This document shows positions 5,407-8,164 of a DNA stretch of 8,164 nucleotides, piece after piece. The translations under genes were made by a program, and so were the position numbers. The stretch is from Candidatus Neoflavobacterium equi (GTDB lineage Bacteria > Bacteroidota > Bacteroidia > Flavobacteriales > Flavobacteriaceae), in contig JAGHSS010000327.1 in NCBI GenBank assembly GCA_018065745.1, forward strand, positions 1 through 8,164, read 5' to 3'. Position 1 is the first letter of the stretch. Each line of letters starts with the position of its first letter. Below the pieces are notes generated by a model. The model was not told where the DNA came from. It made no database searches and saw only the letters and a list, made by a program, of their open reading frames with translations.

Positions 5407-8164
5407 TTATTTCAATTTCTCTTTCAGGTAATGTCCTGTGACAGAATTTTTGTTTTTAGCCACTTCTTCAGGGGTGCCAAATGCTACCAATTGGCCGCCG
5501 TTTGCGCCTCCTTCAGGGCCGATATCAATGATGTAATCTGCGCATTTGATAAGGTCCATGTTGTGTTCAATTACCACTATGGAGTGTCCTTTCTCAATAA
5601 GTGCTTCAAAAGATTTTAACAACTTCTGGATGTCGTGAAAATGCAGTCCAGTGGTTGGCTCATCAAATATAAATAACACTTTTTCTTTGGTAATACCTTT
5701 GGTTAAAAAGGAGGCCAACTTGATGCGCTGCGCCTCACCGCCAGAAAGTGTGGAGGCAGACTGCCCCAACTGTACATATCCCAATCCGACCTCTTGAAGC
5801 GGAAAGATTTTCTGCACCAATTTGGTCTGTTGGTGGGTTTCAAAAAAGGCAACGGCCTCATCAATGGTCATGCGCAACACATCGCTGATGTTTTTGCCCT
5901 CATAGTTAACTTCCAAAATTTCCTTTTTGAAGCGTTTTCCCTGACAAGTTTCACACAAAAGGTGGACATCTGCCATGAATTGCATTTCAATAGTTACCGT
6001 TCCTTCCCCTTTACAGGTCTCGCATCTACCGCCGTCCACATTGAATGAAAAGTGCTTGGCTTGGTAATTGCGCAATTTGGACAACTGCTGTTTGGCAAAG
6101 AGATCCCTGATGTCATCATAGGCCTTGATGTAACTGATTGGGTTTGATCTGGAGTTCTTTCCAATTGGGTTTTGATCAATGTATTCAATGCTTTTGATAT
6201 GGGAATAACTACCTCTGATATCTGTAAACTGACCGGCTTTTTCTCCAGTTCCCAAAAGTTCTTTTTGAAGGGCAGGGTAGATGATTCTCTTGACCAATGT
6301 ACTCTTTCCACTTCCTGAAACTCCGGTAATTACCGTCAAACAATCCAAAGGTAATGTAACATTTATGTTCTTAAGATTGTGCTCTCTAGCGCCAATTACT
6401 TCAACATAATTTTTGTATGTTCTGCGCTTTTTAGGCACGCTAATTTCCATGCGTCCACTCAGGTAATTCCCCGTCAAGGTGTCTTCCTTTAACATTTCTT
6501 CAAACGTTCCTTGAGCGACCAATTCTCCACCAAATGTACCGGCTTCTGGGCCAATGTCAATGATTAGGTCTGCCTGTTTCATCAAATCCTCATCGTGCTC
6601 CACCACAATAACGGTGTTGCCCAAGTCCCTCAAGGTTTTCAAGACTTGAATCAGGCGTTCTGAATCCTTGGAGTGCAACCCAATGCTGGGCTCATCCAAG
6701 ATGTACATGGAACCAACCAGGGAGCTACCCAAAGAGGTTGCCAAATTGATTCGCTGCGACTCCCCACCAGAAAGGGAGGCAGAATTCCTGTTTAAGGTCA
6801 GGTAATTCAAACCTACTTCATCCAAAAATTGGAGTCTGTTTTTGATTTCCACCAACAGGCGTTTGGCAACTTTAGCGTCGTGAGGAGTCAATTCCATGTC
6901 TTTGAAAAATGGAATCAAGTTCACGATTGGCAAATCAACCAATTCCGTGATGGTTTTACCGCAAACTTTGACATAGTTCGCCTCAGGTCTGAGTCGTTTG
7001 CCATGACAAGCGGTACACTTTGTTTTCCCTCTATATCTGGAAAGTAAAACGCGGTTTTGTATTTTGTAATTCTTGGATTCTAATTCTTTGAAAAATTCAT
7101 TCAAGCCGGTAAAGTACTTGTTCCCGGTCCACAAAAGGTCTTTTTGCTCTTGCGTCAATTCAAAATATGGACGGTGGATGGGAAAGTCAAATTTAGCGGC
7201 GTGTTTGATCAATTCGTTTTTGTAAAACTCCATGGTGTCTCCGCGCCAAGCGTATACTGCATTTTCAAAAATCGACAAGCCCGTGTTTGGGATCACCAAT
7301 TCCTCATCAATACCAATGATGTTCCCATAGCCTTCACAGACTGGACATGCACCATAAGGATTGTTGAATGAAAATAAATGTACGTTGGGTTCTAAAAACT
7401 GCATGCCGTCCAATTCAAAATTGGTGCTGTAATCCACGCGTTTTTTAGTAGCGACGTCCTCTATATAAAGCGTCCCTTTACCCTCATAAAAAGCAACGCC
7501 CAAGGCGTCTGCCAATCTGTTGTAGAACTCTTCTTCTGTGCTAATTACCAAACGGTCAATCACAATAAAGAGCTCCTGGGTGTCTATGGTTACATTTTCA
7601 AGGTCATCCAATCTGTGGGTTTCTCCATCAATAAGTATTCTTGAAAATCCTTGTTGCAACAAAACCTTTAGTTTTTCTTCCAAAGTTCTTCCTTCTTCCA
7701 CCACTAGGGGTGCTAAAAGAAGGTATCTTGATCCCACTTCCAACGTTTGAATGTAATTTACTACATCAGTAACGGTGTGTTTCTTGACTTCTTGACCAGA
7801 AATTGGAGAATATGTATGTCCCACACGTGCAAAGAGCAACTTCATATAATCATAGATTTCTGTTGAAGTACCCACGGTTGAACGTGCATTGGATGTATTT
7901 ACTTTTTGCTCAATGGCAATTGCTGGAGCGATTCCCTTGATATAATCAACCTTTGGTTTGTTTAATCTTCCAAGAAACTGTCTTGCGTAAGAAGATAAAC
8001 TTTCTACATACCTGCGTTGTCCCTCAGCATAAAGCGTATCAAAAGCTAAACTGGATTTACCAGAACCTGATAATCCTGTAATGACTACTAATTTATTTCT
8101 GGGAATAGCAACATCTAAATTTTTTAGATTGTTGTGCTGTGCTCCCTTAATCAGTATATACTGT
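5407..8164 (-). CDS. uvrA: UvrABC excision nuclease subunit A (5' end outside window)
   Basis: Known role: damage-recognition ATPase of nucleotide excision repair, a dimer that loads UvrB on distorted DNA. Seen: the minus-strand frame stays open to the right edge, giving 918 residues (numbered here from the edge) and lacking only about 2-15 N-terminal ones. Any start near 7875 (a GTG) would delete the first Walker A, so it is not the true start. Order: Walker A I GLSGSGKSS (30-38); a segment matching the UvrB-binding domain (about 145-240); signature I LSGGESQRI (464-472); Walker B I MYILDEPS (Asp490, Glu491); His523; Walker A II GVSGSGKST (614-622); zinc module Cys714, 717, 737, 740 (CxxC-x19-CxxC); signature II LSGGEAQRI (806-814); Walker B II LFIFDEPT; His867. 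Both ATPase cassettes are intact. Presence of the UvrB-binding region makes it a canonical UvrA rather than the UvrA2 type. The internal zinc module keeps only one CxxC (273/276). No overlap with neighbours; it converges on the peptidase gene. Confidence 0.98.
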   Translation of the reverse strand, partial: QYILIKGAQHNNLKNLDVAIPRNKLVVITGLSGSGKSSLAFDTLYAEGQRRYVESLSSYARQFLGRLNKPKVDYIKGIAPAIAIEQKVNTSNARSTVGTSTEIYDYMKLLFARVGHTYSPISGQEVKKHTVTDVVNYIQTLEVGSRYLLLAPLVVEEGRTLEEKLKVLLQQGFSRILIDGETHRLDDLENVTIDTQELFIVIDRLVISTEEEFYNRLADALGVAFYEGKGTLYIEDVATKKRVDYSTNFELDGMQFLEPNVHLFSFNNPYGACPVCEGYGNIIGIDEELVIPNTGLSIFENAVYAWRGDTMEFYKNELIKHAAKFDFPIHRPYFELTQEQKDLLWTGNKYFTGLNEFFKELESKNYKIQNRVLLSRYRGKTKCTACHGKRLRPEANYVKVCGKTITELVDLPIVNLIPFFKDMELTPHDAKVAKRLLVEIKNRLQFLDEVGLNYLTLNRNSASLSGGESQRINLATSLGSSLVGSMYILDEPSIGLHSKDSERLIQVLKTLRDLGNTVIVVEHDEDLMKQADLIIDIGPEAGTFGGELVAQGTFEEMLKEDTLTGNYLSGRMEISVPKKRRTYKNYVEVIGAREHNLKNINVTLPLDCLTVITGVSGSGKSTLVKRIIYPALQKELLGTGEKAGQFTDIRGSYSHIKSIEYIDQNPIGKNSRSNPISYIKAYDDIRDLFAKQQLSKLRNYQAKHFSFNVDGGRCETCKGEGTVTIEMQFMADVHLLCETCQGKRFKKEILEVNYEGKNISDVLRMTIDEAVAFFETHQQTKLVQKIFPLQEVGLGYVQLGQSASTLSGGEAQRIKLASFLTKGITKEKVLFIFDEPTTGLHFHDIQKLLKSFEALIEKGHSIVVIEHNMDLIKCADYIIDIGPEGGANGGQLVAFGTPEEVAKNKNSVTGHYLKEKLK

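Noticed and set aside
7873..7875. GTG at 7875 as the start of a shorter UvrA
   Set aside because: The frame stays open to the window edge and the upstream 96 codons encode the conserved UvrA N-terminus with the first Walker A motif.
8112..8128. Inverted repeat ATCTAAA...TTTAGAT
   Set aside because: It falls within the conserved uvrA codons for NLKNLD and is AT-rich, so chance or coding constraint is enough.
8152..8163. 12-base perfect palindrome CAGTATATACTG, suggestive of a damage-response operator near the uvrA start
   Set aside because: It lies inside the uvrA reading frame (encoding QYIL, aligned with the conserved N-terminal strand) and has the half-sites in the wrong order for the E. 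coli-type LexA box. Best explained as coding sequence.

Overview
The window looks like chromosomal DNA from a member of the Bacteroidota, most likely Flavobacteriales. Three things point that way. A secreted peptidase ends in a type IX secretion sorting domain, which is restricted to this phylum. The YfhO-like membrane protein and its partner glycosyltransferase have the form common in flavobacteria. Moderate-GC genes are separated by very AT-rich spacers with no Shine-Dalgarno-like sequence. No species-level identification is attempted.

Layout. Positions 50-3769 (+) hold a tight two-gene unit: an 812-residue YfhO-family polytopic membrane protein, then 6 bases later a 424-residue GT-B glycosyltransferase. 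The unit closes with an intrinsic terminator (3803-3841). A 190-base, about 21% GC spacer follows, containing one perfect short inverted repeat, and leads to a secreted M28 zinc aminopeptidase-like protein (4032-5198, +). On the opposite strand, uvrA (5407-8164) converges on the peptidase gene and runs off the right edge, lacking only its extreme N-terminus.

The convergent 208-base gap is the most interesting part. It holds a perfect bidirectional terminator hairpin (5238-5274). Next to that lies a GC-rich (about 61%) element of about 108 bases (5291-5398). Its arms fold on paper into a closed three-way junction: a closing stem, a long internally looped hairpin and a second hairpin. This is a structured-RNA or RNA-like repeat rather than ordinary spacer. 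From memory it resembles an intergenic element scattered through flavobacterial genomes, but no search could be run.

Functionally, the first two genes probably act together in cell-surface glycan or glycolipid assembly. The peptidase is an exported degradative enzyme. uvrA is a housekeeping nucleotide excision repair gene. No mobile element, CRISPR array, tRNA, rRNA or defence system was seen.
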